This document shows positions 34,753 through 43,594 of a stretch of DNA of 64,000 nucleotides, piece after piece. The translations under genes were made by a program, and so were the position numbers. The notes below the pieces were generated by a model. It was not told the DNA's origin, searched no databases, and was given only the letters and a program-made list of their open reading frames with translations. The stretch comes from Candidatus Sulfopaludibacter sp. SbA3 (GTDB taxonomy: Bacteria > Acidobacteriota > Terriglobia > Bryobacterales > Bryobacteraceae): positions 1 to 64,000 of the forward strand of contig CAMDED010000009.1 of assembly GCA_945893365.1 (NCBI GenBank), read 5' to 3'. Position 1 is the first letter of the stretch. Each line of letters starts with the position of its first letter.

Positions 34753-36732
34753 TTAGACGGAATGCCCGGCGGTCTCGACCACGGCCTCGGAAATCTGCCC
34801 GAGATACTTGCCGTCGCACATCACGTCCGCCGCGATCGCGAAGCGAGGCGCCGCCGGCGCCCAGTCCTTCGGAATCGAGATCTCGAACGATCGCGCGCCT
34901 TTCGCGTTCGCGGGCACGTCGAACTTGAGCACGCCGGGCTCGATGCGCCACTCCGCCGGGGCCACCAGCGACACCTCGACCTTCATCGCCGACGGCTTGT
35001 AGTTCTGCACGCGCACTTCGGCCTTCTGCCGGCTCCCCGCGGCGAGCAGCATCTGATAAGGATAGATCTTGAGCCAGCTTGGATCGAGCCCGAAATTCAC
35101 TTCTCCCTCAGGCAAAATCTGAGCGAAAAGCTGCTGCTGCTTGCGGAACTTCTGCTCGGTTGCGAGCAAGGTCGTTTTATCGATCGCATACGGTTTTCCG
35201 TGTCCCGGGGCGATCATCGTGGGCTCATGCTGAATCATGTTGTGGATCGATTTCATATGGCTGTCGTTCTCCACGTGATTGCGGAAGATCAGGTTATGGC
35301 GCAGCGTGCCGTCGTTGCGGGGATTCGGAAAGAACGCGTCGCCCGTGAATGCCAGACGGTTGCCATCGATGGTTGTAAACAACGCCATCTGGTACTCCGT
35401 GTGACCCGGCGAATGCGTGATTTCGAATTCGAATTCCTCCCACTTGAACCGCTCGCCGTGCTTGAAAGACCGCGAGACTTTGAACGGCTCGCCGAGCGTG
35501 CAGCCGAGATTGTGCCCGCGCGGGTTTTCGAAAATGTCCACCATGTTTTCGTAGCACCAGACCTTCGTGCCATGATGGCGCGCGAGATGGGGGAACCCGT
35601 TCATGTGGTCGTCATGCATATGGCTGGGCATGGCGACGTCGACGGACTTCACGCCGTAGGCTCGCTTTAATTCATCGATCGAATGCTCCACGAAACGGAT
35701 TCGGTCCGTAGCGGCGGTGGCGCGCTCGAAGTTGCCGAAGTGGAGGCCGGAAGCCGAGCCGTAGTCGATGAACATCGCCTTTCCGCTGTTGCTGACGATG
35801 GCGTAGAACGACGATGTGGTTTGGAAGTGGGCAATGAAATGGGGGCTCACCGCGTAGGGCCGGTTTTCTTCAACCGGATCGGCGCCGGTTTGGAAGCGGT
35901 AGTAATCGGTGAGGCCGCGGATGGTTTGGGCGATTGCCGAATCGGGGTCCGGGACCGCGTCGCCGTGCGAGGGGCACAACAGCGCCGGCTTCTGCTCGCG
36001 CAGGCGCGCAAGCGAGTAGATGCCAAGGTCGATTCCTTCGGAACCGCCGTAGTTGACCTGCGTGTCGTAAAGGTTCGGAATCTTGCCCGCGGAATGCATC
36101 AGGTCGCCCGAGAAAGCCACCCGCCGGCCGTCGATCGTGGCAAGCAGAGTGATCGCGCCGAGCGTATGGCCGGGCGTGGGGAGAACGAAGAAATCCGTGG
36201 TGTTCCAGCGGAAGGTCGAGTAGTCGGCGAGGTCGCGCGCGACGGGAATGTTTTCCGTGATCGTATTGAAGTCGTTGCGAACGTAGTAGAGGTGAAACAC
36301 GCGCCGGTTGCGCCAGAAATTCTCGGCGTCGGCGAAGAGGTGGCGCTCATGCGCTGGGACGGCGATCGGGATGCCGCGCGCGGCGGCCTTGTAGTCGCCC
36401 TGGCATTGGTCGCGATGATGGTGGGTGTGGAGAATCCAATCGACTTTCGAAATGCCGAGATCGCGCAGATGGTCGAGAATCTTGCCCGAACCGAAATCGA
36501 CCAGAACCGCGGAGGAGCCGTTGCGAATAACGTAAACACGGCAGGTGTCGTCAAACGCGAACAGGTTTTCCGACAGGCGCTGTGGCTTGCCGGATGGAGC
36601 AAACGAGGTGCGGCCGTAGGAACGCCGGACGCTCGATTTGTCCTGTGAGGGCGTGCTTTGGGCTTGGGCGGAGAGAGGGGCGGCGAGTCCGGCCGTCGTC
36701 CCCAGAAAGTTGCGTCGCGTGGGGGTGGACAT
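34753..36732 (-). CDS. Exported protein with two tandem metallo-beta-lactamase-fold domains
   Basis: The 659-residue product starts MSTPTRRNFLGTTAGLAAPL, a twin-arginine signal. Domain 1 (about 50-280) has the metal motif HTHHHRDQCQG, then PTPGHTLG and FSGDLMHS. Domain 2 (about 300-520) has SHMHDDHMNG, SPGHTEYQ, FTGDAFFP and PGHGKPYAI. Both sets look able to bind metal. In domain 1 the last HxHxD His is replaced by Gln (HHHRDQ). A C-terminal beta domain (about 560-650) resembles an Ig/NEW3-like fold. Two MBL domains plus a beta domain in one exported chain is uncommon. Its reaction is unknown; lactone or ester hydrolysis is possible. Confidence 0.8.
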   Translation of the reverse strand: MSTPTRRNFLGTTAGLAAPLSAQAQSTPSQDKSSVRRSYGRTSFAPSGKPQRLSENLFAFDDTCRVYVIRNGSSAVLVDFGSGKILDHLRDLGISKVDWILHTHHHRDQCQGDYKAAARGIPIAVPAHERHLFADAENFWRNRRVFHLYYVRNDFNTITENIPVARDLADYSTFRWNTTDFFVLPTPGHTLGAITLLATIDGRRVAFSGDLMHSAGKIPNLYDTQVNYGGSEGIDLGIYSLARLREQKPALLCPSHGDAVPDPDSAIAQTIRGLTDYYRFQTGADPVEENRPYAVSPHFIAHFQTTSSFYAIVSNSGKAMFIDYGSASGLHFGNFERATAATDRIRFVEHSIDELKRAYGVKSVDVAMPSHMHDDHMNGFPHLARHHGTKVWCYENMVDIFENPRGHNLGCTLGEPFKVSRSFKHGERFKWEEFEFEITHSPGHTEYQMALFTTIDGNRLAFTGDAFFPNPRNDGTLRHNLIFRNHVENDSHMKSIHNMIQHEPTMIAPGHGKPYAIDKTTLLATEQKFRKQQQLFAQILPEGEVNFGLDPSWLKIYPYQMLLAAGSRQKAEVRVQNYKPSAMKVEVSLVAPAEWRIEPGVLKFDVPANAKGARSFEISIPKDWAPAAPRFAIAADVMCDGKYLGQISEAVVETAGHSV

Positions 36733-36738
36733 TCCGAG

Positions 36739-36744
36739 ATACTA
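36739..36744 (-). promoter_or_regulatory. -10-like hexamer for the tandem-MBL gene
   Basis: TAGTAT on the minus strand ends 6 bases before the ATG at 36732, the spacing expected of a leaderless mRNA. The divergent CoA-transferase promoter lies about 30 bases away. Confidence 0.45.
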
Positions 36745-36771
36745 CCACGGCCGGCGTGATGGCGGGCAAGA

Positions 36772-36777
36772 TAGAAT
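36772..36777 (+). promoter_or_regulatory. -10-like hexamer for the CoA-transferase operon
   Basis: TAGAAT ends 9 bases before the ATG at 36787. GAGGAG at 36778-36783 lies between them but is only 3 bases from the ATG. Confidence 0.45.
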
Positions 36778-36786
36778 GAGGAGCCG

Positions 36787-37899
36787 ATGCGGCCGCTCGA
36801 TGGAATTCGCGTACTGGATCTGACCCGGCTGCTGCCCGGAGCCTCCGCAACGCAGACACTGGCGAATTTCGGCGCCGAAGTCGTCAAAGTGGAGCAGCCG
36901 GGCCGCGGCGATTATGCGCGCTTCATGCCGCCGCTGATCGAGGGCCAGGGCGCAATGTTCACGCTGCTGAACCGGGGGAAGAAATCCGTCGCTCTCGATT
37001 TGAAGAATCCGCGCGGGCGAAACGCCTTGTTGACGCTTGCGGAATCGGCCGATGTACTGATCGAAAGCTTCCGGCCCGGCGTGCTCGATCGTCTGGGCGT
37101 TGGATGGGACGCGCTCCGCGCACGGAATCCGCGCCTCATCTACGTGCCGCTCACAGGATACGGACAAACGGGCGCGCGGGCGCTCGATGCGGGGCACGAC
37201 GTGAACTACATGGCGCTCGGTGGCGCGCTCGGAGAAATGGAAGGGATTCCCGGCGTGCAGTTCGCGGACCTCGCGGGTGGAGCCATGCAGACCGTCATCG
37301 GCGTCCTTCTGGCCCTTGCGGCGCGCGAGAAAACCGGCCGGGGACAACTGGTGGATGTCGCGATGCTTGATGGCGTAGTCTCCCTGCTGACCATCCCCCT
37401 CACATGGCTCAATGCGGGCGCGGGAGAGAACATCCTGACGGGGCGCTACGCCTGTTACAGCGTTTATGGGACTGCGGACGGGCGCAGTCTCGCCGTCGGC
37501 GCGCTTGAACCGAAGTTCTGGAATTCGGTGTGCGAGGCGCTCGGGTTCCCGGAGTTCGCCCCCGACCAGTTTGCGGGCGATCCCCGGCGCACCGGGATTA
37601 AGGACGCCGTGAGCGCGGCGTTTCTTACGCGGACCGCTGAGGAATGGCTCGCGGCATTCGCGCGCGCCGACGCCTGCGTCACGCTGGTACGCTCCATCGC
37701 CGAGACGTTCGCCGATGAAGAGCTTCGCGCGCGTGGAACGGTGGTGAGGCTCGACGGCATGGACCACATCGGAGTCACTCCGAAACTCGAAGAAACGCCG
37801 GGCGAATTGGGCGGGACGCCGCCTGCGCTTGGCGAACACACCCGCGAAGTGCTCCGCGCGGCCGGGATAACGGAGAACGAATTGGAGGAATCATGTTGA
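36787..37899 (+). CDS. CaiB/BaiF-family CoA transferase or alpha-methylacyl-CoA racemase
   Basis: The 370-residue protein has the class III fold marks IRVLDLTRLLPG (start), VKVEQPGRGDYAR, KKSVALDLKNPRGR and ESFRPGVLDRLGVG. The active-site region AGHDVNYMALGGALG has the His-Asp pair and the 'NY..L.G.L' pattern of alpha-methylacyl-CoA racemases, in place of the GxD...Q region of formyl-CoA transferases. A racemase of branched acyl-CoA thioesters is therefore favoured, but not certain. It is cytoplasmic. It overlaps the next gene by 7 bases and heads a three-gene unit. Confidence 0.88.
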   Translation: MRPLDGIRVLDLTRLLPGASATQTLANFGAEVVKVEQPGRGDYARFMPPLIEGQGAMFTLLNRGKKSVALDLKNPRGRNALLTLAESADVLIESFRPGVLDRLGVGWDALRARNPRLIYVPLTGYGQTGARALDAGHDVNYMALGGALGEMEGIPGVQFADLAGGAMQTVIGVLLALAAREKTGRGQLVDVAMLDGVVSLLTIPLTWLNAGAGENILTGRYACYSVYGTADGRSLAVGALEPKFWNSVCEALGFPEFAPDQFAGDPRRTGIKDAVSAAFLTRTAEEWLAAFARADACVTLVRSIAETFADEELRARGTVVRLDGMDHIGVTPKLEETPGELGGTPPALGEHTREVLRAAGITENELEESC

Positions 37900-38969
37900 C
37901 ACGCCGCGCGCTGCTTGCGGCCGCTTCCCTGCCCCGGTTACTCGCCCAGAAGCCGGGCCCGAACAAGCCGGCGATCAAGATCGCGATGGGAGTCGGCGAC
38001 CTGTTGCCGGACACCCTGCGTTTTGTGAAGCAGATCGGAGTCGACTGGATTGCCGCGCCGGCGCGCCTCGGGGGCGAAGGCCCCTACCGCCCGCTGGTTC
38101 CCCCTCCTGGCCGCCCACCTGGCGGAACGCCGCAACCTTGGCAGGAGAGCGAAATCCGGCGCATCAAGGAACACGCCGAAGCGTCGGGCCTTCACGTAGG
38201 ATCGCTTCCGCTGCCCGCCTGTCCGAACGCGGTGCTCGGCAAACCCGAGCGCGACCGCGATCTGGAGAACGCGCGCGACGCCATTCGCATCGCAGGTCGC
38301 GTGGGTATTCCGGTGCTCGAATACAATTTTCTCGCCGTCCGGGCGAGCGCCGGCTACTACAGTACCGAAGGCCGGGGCGGAGCCGCCATGCGCGCCTACG
38401 ACTACAACCGCGTCAAGGATCAGCCGCCGTTTCCGGAACTGGGAGAGGTTTCGAAAGAACGGATGTGGGAAAGGCTGACCTACTTTCTGAAAGCTCTCGT
38501 GCCTGCGGCGGAGGAAGCCGGCGTGCTGCTCGCGATGCATCCGAACGATCCTCCCGTCGCGAAATTCAGAGGCGCGGAACAGCCCGTGCGCAGCATCGCC
38601 GATATGAGGCGGCTGATCGAAACGGTCCCCGGCAAGGCCAACGGCATCACGCTCGACACTGGCGTGATCACTGAAATGGGCGGAAACGCGGCCGCGGAAA
38701 TTCGCTATTTCGGGACCCGTGGACGCATCCACCACGTCCACTTCCGTAACGTGCAAGTGGACACGCCGAACGAAAAGTACCTCGAAACCTTCATCGACGA
38801 GGGACAGGCCAACCTCCTCGCGGCGATGCGCGCCTTCCACGAAACCGGCTATTCGCAAATGATTATCCCGGATCATACGCCGGAAATCACAGGCGATACG
38901 AAAGGAAACTACGCGGGTTGGGCGTTCTCCATCGGGTACATGAAGGCGCTTCACAGGGCGGCGCTGTGA
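37893..38969 (+). CDS. Exported mannonate dehydratase (UxuA)-like TIM-barrel protein
   Basis: UxuA converts D-mannonate to 2-keto-3-deoxygluconate. This 358-residue homologue keeps VLEYNF (about 150), AMHPNDPP (about 215, metal region), GITLDTGVITEMGG, IHHVHFRNVQ (His metal ligands) and IIPDHTPE near the end. Unlike cytoplasmic UxuA it begins MLTRRALLAAASLPRLLA, an arginine-pair signal like those of Tat or lipoprotein-free export. Thus it may work in the periplasm, or the family member may have changed substrate. It lies between a CoA transferase (7-base overlap) and an M28 peptidase (4-base overlap). Confidence 0.8.
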   Translation: MLTRRALLAAASLPRLLAQKPGPNKPAIKIAMGVGDLLPDTLRFVKQIGVDWIAAPARLGGEGPYRPLVPPPGRPPGGTPQPWQESEIRRIKEHAEASGLHVGSLPLPACPNAVLGKPERDRDLENARDAIRIAGRVGIPVLEYNFLAVRASAGYYSTEGRGGAAMRAYDYNRVKDQPPFPELGEVSKERMWERLTYFLKALVPAAEEAGVLLAMHPNDPPVAKFRGAEQPVRSIADMRRLIETVPGKANGITLDTGVITEMGGNAAAEIRYFGTRGRIHHVHFRNVQVDTPNEKYLETFIDEGQANLLAAMRAFHETGYSQMIIPDHTPEITGDTKGNYAGWAFSIGYMKALHRAAL

Positions 38970-39778
38970 GAATCCCGCTTCTGTCGCTGTGTTTCGTCTC
39001 GTATGGCTTCGCGCAAGTCACGGTGCTTACGCTTGCTCAGGTGAAACTCCAGAGCCGCCTTGAGCGATATGAAGGAAAGAACGAAGTCCGTGGGGACACG
39101 CTGAAGAGCCTCTTCGAAGAAGCCGGCTGCGCGGGCGAGTGGCTTACAGCGCAGGGAATCAAGAGCAACCCGAGACCGAATGTGATCTGCACGTTGAAAG
39201 GGCAACAGGAGAACGTCATCGTAGTAGGCGCGCATTACGACAAGACCTACGACGGCGACGGCGTGGTCGACAATTGGAGCGGCGCCGGGCTCCTGCCCAG
39301 CCTCTATGAAAGTTTGGCCGGTAAGCCGCGGAGGCATACGTTCGTGTTCGTGGGCTTCACGGACGAGGAGAAAGGCCTTGTCGGCTCGGAGTATTACGTG
39401 AAGTCCCTGAAGCCCGAGGATCTCGCGAGAACTCGTGCCATGGTGAACATCGATTCGGTGGGATTATCCTCGACGAAAATCTGGACGAGCCGGGCCGACA
39501 AGGCTTTGCTCGACTATCTGTTTCGCGCCGCCGCGGCGCTGAACCTTCCCGTCGACGGAATTGACGTCGACAAGGTGGGCGATTCGGATTCGCATCCGTT
39601 CGCCCGGCGCAAGATCCCAGTGATCGATTTCCATTCCATCACTCAGGACACGCTGCGCATACTTCATTCGCGTTACGACAAACTCAGCGCAATCAGCCGT
39701 GACGACTACTACGCCACCTACAGATTGATTTCCGTGTATCTGGCCTATCTCGACTCGAAGCTCGACGCCGGCGACTAG
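38966..39778 (+). CDS. Secreted M28-family zinc peptidase
   Basis: The GTG at 38966 overlaps the upstream stop as GTGA and gives 270 residues. The start MRIPLLSLCFVSYGFAQ is a short signal peptide. M28 metal ligands appear in order: VVGAHYDK (His, Asp nearby), VVDNWSGAGLLPSLYE (bridging Asp), FTDEEKGLVGSEYYV (catalytic Glu-Glu) and VNIDSVG. Then come DSDSHPF and VIDFHSIT with the last His. This is an aminopeptidase-like exopeptidase, probably processing peptides outside the inner membrane. It is the last gene of its unit, and a strong hairpin follows. Confidence 0.88.
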   Translation: MRIPLLSLCFVSYGFAQVTVLTLAQVKLQSRLERYEGKNEVRGDTLKSLFEEAGCAGEWLTAQGIKSNPRPNVICTLKGQQENVIVVGAHYDKTYDGDGVVDNWSGAGLLPSLYESLAGKPRRHTFVFVGFTDEEKGLVGSEYYVKSLKPEDLARTRAMVNIDSVGLSSTKIWTSRADKALLDYLFRAAAALNLPVDGIDVDKVGDSDSHPFARRKIPVIDFHSITQDTLRILHSRYDKLSAISRDDYYATYRLISVYLAYLDSKLDAGD

Positions 39779-39825
39779 ACCTTGGAACGAAGCAACTGTT
39801 GCAATCGGCATCCGGTGGTGGTGGT

Positions 39826-39857
39826 GAGGCAGGCGATCGTCTTTCGTCGCCTGCCTC
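39826..39857. terminator. Hairpin between convergent genes, possible bidirectional terminator
   Basis: An 11-bp perfect stem GAGGCAGGCGA (39826-39836) and TCGCCTGCCTC (39847-39857) encloses a 10-base loop. It sits in the 104-base gap between the M28 gene and the UlaG-like gene, which converge. There is no T run on either side, so it may act by pausing or Rho. Confidence 0.6.
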
Positions 39858-39882
39858 CTGACGGCGATGGCCTGCGCCACCA

Positions 39883-40668
39883 CTAAACCCCGAACAGGAA
39901 AGGTTTCCCGTGTTCCATCTCCTGGTACCCGACGTCCGGCGCGCGCAGGCGTAGGGAGGCCCGGAACTGCTTCGGGTCCACGGCGTTATCGGCGAACATG
40001 TCATAGTGGCACGGAATGGCCGCTTTGGGGCCGATTTTGCCCACCAATTGCGCTGCCTCCCAATGCGAGAGATTGTTGAAGCCTCCGTTGATGCAGGTGA
40101 TCATGATATCGGGCTTGTGCCGCGCGGCGGACGCGAGCAACTCCGTGTAATCGGTATCGCCCGTCATGTACACGCACGGACCGTTCGCGAACTTGAACAC
40201 ATAACCCATGTGATTGAGATCCGTGTCGTCCGTGGGCAGAGCGAAAGCGCCGTGTATGAGGACCTCGTGGAACTCGAGTTCGCAATCGGGCCACGCGGGA
40301 ACGATGCGGCCGCTCTCGACGCCCTCCGCGCGATAGACATCGCAGCTCGGATGGGGGCCGATGAACTTCATTGTCTCCTTGTTTCGCAGACCCCGAATCG
40401 TCGACGGATCGGTGTGGTCGCGGTGGTTGTGGGTGCAGGCGTAGAGATCGACGTCGAGATCTTCGGGCGGGATCAGGACGGGTACGCGGCGCGCCAGATC
40501 GACGCCGCAGTCCGCGTAGACCGTGGCGCAGCTATCGGTAAGGTACATGTCCGTCGAGAGCAGCGTGCCCTCGGGCGTCTTGAAAATGAAGCCGTTCTGG
40601 CCGAGCCACCAGATTCCCAGAGATCCGCGCGGCACGGGATACGCGCGGATTTTCCGCATGAGTGTCAT
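39883..40668 (-). CDS. MBL-fold hydrolase, UlaG (L-ascorbate-6-phosphate lactonase)-like
   Basis: The 261-residue cytoplasmic protein has ARGSLGIWWLGQNGF-like opening text (PRGSLGIWWLGQNGFIF) and the metal motif THNHRDHTDPST near residue 80. Later it has MTGDTDYTELL and ITCINGGFNNLSHWEAAQL, and near the end IPCHYDMFADNAVDPKQF. This set is specific for the UlaG lactonase group. UlaG opens L-ascorbate-6-phosphate, but no ula transport genes are near, so another sugar lactone is possible. A TACAAT ends 6 bases before the ATG, supporting a leaderless start at 40668. Confidence 0.85.
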   Translation of the reverse strand: MTLMRKIRAYPVPRGSLGIWWLGQNGFIFKTPEGTLLSTDMYLTDSCATVYADCGVDLARRVPVLIPPEDLDVDLYACTHNHRDHTDPSTIRGLRNKETMKFIGPHPSCDVYRAEGVESGRIVPAWPDCELEFHEVLIHGAFALPTDDTDLNHMGYVFKFANGPCVYMTGDTDYTELLASAARHKPDIMITCINGGFNNLSHWEAAQLVGKIGPKAAIPCHYDMFADNAVDPKQFRASLRLRAPDVGYQEMEHGKPFLFGV

Positions 40669-40674
40669 GAACGT

Positions 40675-40680
40675 ATTGTA
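40675..40680 (-). promoter_or_regulatory. -10-like hexamer for the UlaG-like gene
   Basis: TACAAT on the minus strand ends 6 bases before the ATG at 40668, with no room for a ribosome binding site. Confidence 0.5.
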
Positions 40681-40781
40681 GCGGGGCCTTTCCTGAAAGG
40701 GCCGCGTGGATGGCGCGCTGGCATCCGCCGCAGACCTGCAATTTCCTCCCTGTAGGCGAGGCGCAAGTAGGGCCGGAAGCC

Positions 40782-41154
40782 TTGTCGATGGCGGCGGCGC
40801 TCAGGATGCCGAGTTTCAGCAGGGGCTATGCTTCGACTTCATCCGCATCCATTGCTCCGTCGTGCGTGGTCTCAACAGGCGCCGCAGGTCGCCAACTGCT
40901 GTGAGTGCTCCGCACGGCCCGGCACAGCCTCGGCTACGCCGACTCCGGCGCCCACGCCGTCAAAAGCACATCGACCTCGTCGCGTTCAACGTCGGCATCC
41001 AGAAGCAGAACCTTCTTTTCGGATACGTTCCACGAAGTTTACCGGCTCACCGGATTGAGGAAGGTACAAGTACTCGAACGACAGGCCGGGCTTTGGTATC
41101 GACATCAAAGAAGCGCTCGCCGCCAAGTCCACCTTTAGTATCCCTTGCGGTTAG
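40782..41154 (+). pseudogene. Remnant of a ManD/RspA-type mannonate dehydratase (enolase superfamily), frameshifted
   Basis: Pieces of one C-terminal barrel half follow one another in several plus-strand frames. They are FDFIRIHCSVV (near 40830), SAPHGPAQP (near 40908), HIDLVAFNVGIQKQN (near 40970), FSDTFHEVYRLTG (near 41018) and YSNDRPGFGIDIKEALAAK ending with TAG at 41154. The order and content match the end of D-mannonate dehydratase/RspA proteins: the H-GP catalytic loop, the FGIQE segment, and 'NDRPGLGIDIDE'. The N-terminal half is absent and there are at least two frameshifts. It stands close to UlaG- and UxuA-like genes, so it was likely part of the same sugar-acid cluster. Confidence 0.7.
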
Positions 41155-41179
41155 TCTCGGAGAACGAGGCCGAAGCCTT

Positions 41180-43594
41180 TTAATACTCAGAGGTTGTCCG
41201 GCGGCCCACGGGCTCGCCGCGAAGCCAGATATAGAGTGGCGAGCGGGGAGCGGGGGAAGGCCAAGAGAGCAAAATCTTCAGGTTTTGTTTGCTCGGTTCG
41301 GCGGCGGGCGAGGGGAGGCCCTGAACGGGAAGGCCAATGGAGGGATCCCAGCCGGTCTTCTCGATGGTTTCCAGATGCCAGCCGTTCAGAACGCCGATAA
41401 AGGCCTGTTCGCCAGCCCGTTCGGCGGTCATCCGGAAAGATTCGATGCGAGGGAGGCCAACGATTTTGCCAATGATACGCGGGTCCGAGGTTCCTTGCTC
41501 GGCGGTTGCCACGGTGGCTGAAAGGGAACAACCAGGTTGACCAACGGCGCCGGGATCGAGGGAGAAGAAGATGGATTCACTGCCATTGTTCATCAGGGGG
41601 GTGGAGCGGAGGGTTTCTTTGCGCAGCAACAATGCGGGCTCGAAGCAGAACAAATGCAGCGTGGGCTGGCCTTCCAGAGGACCGGTGGGAAGGGAGAAGC
41701 TGGAGGCGAGGCCCGCCGGAAGTTCACCGGGGCGCAGCTCTATGCCGAGGTTTTCCGGCAGTGAAACCGTTAGGTTCCCGATGCGAGGGCGCGGAGGAAG
41801 GATCTGCAAAGCCTCGGGCAGGCGCACAGGCTGCTGGACGCCTTCGATTCGGAGAGCCAGTTCGAGGCGGTCGCCCTTGAAGAGACCATCGCCGAGCCGG
41901 ATGAGGATCGGGCGGCCGCCGGCGGTGGGGTCGAATAGAGTGATCGTTGCGTCGGAACACTCGATGGCTTGGATGCGGTCCAGTCCCGTACCCTGGAGCG
42001 TGAAGCGCTGCTCGGTCTGACCGAGATTGGCGCGCAGGGGGAGGGAGGAAACGACCGGATGCGGAGGCAGGATGCGAACGGGTACCTCTTCCTCACGCCC
42101 ACCCGACTGTGTGAGAAGGAGGCGGTAGGCGCCGGCGCTCAGCCGGGAGGTGTTCAGGAAGATCTCAAGGTGCGCTTGGGGGGACTCGGGGAGGGTGAAT
42201 TCCAGCGGAAGGGAGACGGAGTTGCGTTCGCCGGTTCTTTGGAGAACCACCTTCCGGAGGAATTGGAAATCTGGCCCTTCCAGGCGCAGCACCATTTCAC
42301 CGGCGCCGGCGATGAGGCGGTCGCGGGAGACCGGGGCTAGACGAGCCAAGGTGAGATCGGGGAGCTTATGGAGGTGGATCTCGCCTGCAACCTGAACCGT
42401 GTCCCAATCCCAATTCGCGGCGAGCCGGTAGAGACCCGGGGGCGGGTTGAGTCCGCTGAGATCGATTTCCAGAGCCTGCGATTCGGGAATGGGGCGTACT
42501 TTGACGGGTACCGGTTCGCCTGCTTGCGGCACGAGACGCCACTGCTCCAGACGGTCGAGCCAGCGCCATTCCGAGGTACTGGCCAGCCGAATGTAGGCGG
42601 TAGACTTGGTACCGGCGGGAAGGTGGGCGGCGCGGGGGAAGGTGACGGCCGGGGCGGCGGTGTCCGGGATCCGCACAGCCCAGAGGTAGGCTACGCGGGT
42701 TTTGGATTTTTGCGGTTCTCGTTTGGCGCAAAGGGTGAGGTTGGCAGGTTCGGGCGAGTTGACCAGGGCGGAACGGAAGTCGGTGCCTGGGAAGAGCATG
42801 GTGCGAAGGCTGAGGAACATCGAAGCGCCACCGGCGGCAAGCCCGACGGTGTTGCCGAGAAAGAGCCCTGCGACCGAGGCGGCCAAGGCGGCGGATTGTT
42901 GCATGCGAAGCGCGGGGTCGGGGGCGAGCGGATCAAACGTGGACAGGGATGGATTGAGCGCGTGCATGAGAACCGTTGCCTGCTGGTCCGTGGGCGCGTT
43001 GCGGTCCAGCTTGGGAAGGGCGACCCCATATCGCGTGGAGAAGCCGAGCAGGGCGGAGTTCATGTTCTCGGTGGCGTTGGGGGTGCGGTCCCAGGCGGCG
43101 AGGGTGTCGATGAGAGCTTCGGTCTGGGCGGTTTTCTCCGCGTAATCGGCCATCTGGGCAATCAACTCCCGGTCCTTCTTCAGCAGCGAATTGAGTTTGC
43201 CTTTGTCCAGACCCTGGGGTCCGAACACGAGCCCGACGGAGCGAGTACGGAAGGGGATGGTCCATTCGGCGGAACCGGAGGCGGGTTTGGGATCGAGGAT
43301 GGCGAGTTCGGGACGGTTTGGGGAGGAGGAATCCGAGGGGATTAGAATCATTGCGACGCGGGCTTGTTTGGACCGGTCATTGGGGAGATCGAGCGGGGCG
43401 TAAACGAGTTTTTGACCCGGCTGGAGAATGTTCATGGAGCGCAAGGGACGGGCGGTACGGTCCATGGCCGAGGGAAATACAGCGATCTGAAAGCCTGCCA
43501 AGGGGATGCCTGCGGAGCATCCGCGTGGTACGGCCGGATGAGCTAACGGGATAAGGGAGGCGATAGCCAGAAGCCGTAGCAAGTCACTCAGCAT
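41180..43594 (-). CDS. Large secreted protein of unknown function
   Basis: From the ATG at 43594 the product has 804 residues and starts MLSDLLRLLAIASLIPLAHPA, a signal peptide. The frame extends further to 43990, but that part is basic and not protein-like. It shows an N-terminal beta domain, then a helical region (about 120-230) with a Gly/Ala-rich hydrophobic stretch, ALAASVAGLFLGNTVGLAAG. Several Ig/IPT-like beta domains follow, with the repeat theme 'PVRILPPHPVVSSLPLRANL...' and 'ALQILPPRPRIGNLTVSL...'. No catalytic motif is visible. Weak CATACT ends 7 bases before the ATG. It may be an extracellular or outer-surface adhesin-like protein; that is inference. Confidence 0.65.
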   Translation of the reverse strand: MLSDLLRLLAIASLIPLAHPAVPRGCSAGIPLAGFQIAVFPSAMDRTARPLRSMNILQPGQKLVYAPLDLPNDRSKQARVAMILIPSDSSSPNRPELAILDPKPASGSAEWTIPFRTRSVGLVFGPQGLDKGKLNSLLKKDRELIAQMADYAEKTAQTEALIDTLAAWDRTPNATENMNSALLGFSTRYGVALPKLDRNAPTDQQATVLMHALNPSLSTFDPLAPDPALRMQQSAALAASVAGLFLGNTVGLAAGGASMFLSLRTMLFPGTDFRSALVNSPEPANLTLCAKREPQKSKTRVAYLWAVRIPDTAAPAVTFPRAAHLPAGTKSTAYIRLASTSEWRWLDRLEQWRLVPQAGEPVPVKVRPIPESQALEIDLSGLNPPPGLYRLAANWDWDTVQVAGEIHLHKLPDLTLARLAPVSRDRLIAGAGEMVLRLEGPDFQFLRKVVLQRTGERNSVSLPLEFTLPESPQAHLEIFLNTSRLSAGAYRLLLTQSGGREEEVPVRILPPHPVVSSLPLRANLGQTEQRFTLQGTGLDRIQAIECSDATITLFDPTAGGRPILIRLGDGLFKGDRLELALRIEGVQQPVRLPEALQILPPRPRIGNLTVSLPENLGIELRPGELPAGLASSFSLPTGPLEGQPTLHLFCFEPALLLRKETLRSTPLMNNGSESIFFSLDPGAVGQPGCSLSATVATAEQGTSDPRIIGKIVGLPRIESFRMTAERAGEQAFIGVLNGWHLETIEKTGWDPSIGLPVQGLPSPAAEPSKQNLKILLSWPSPAPRSPLYIWLRGEPVGRRTTSEY

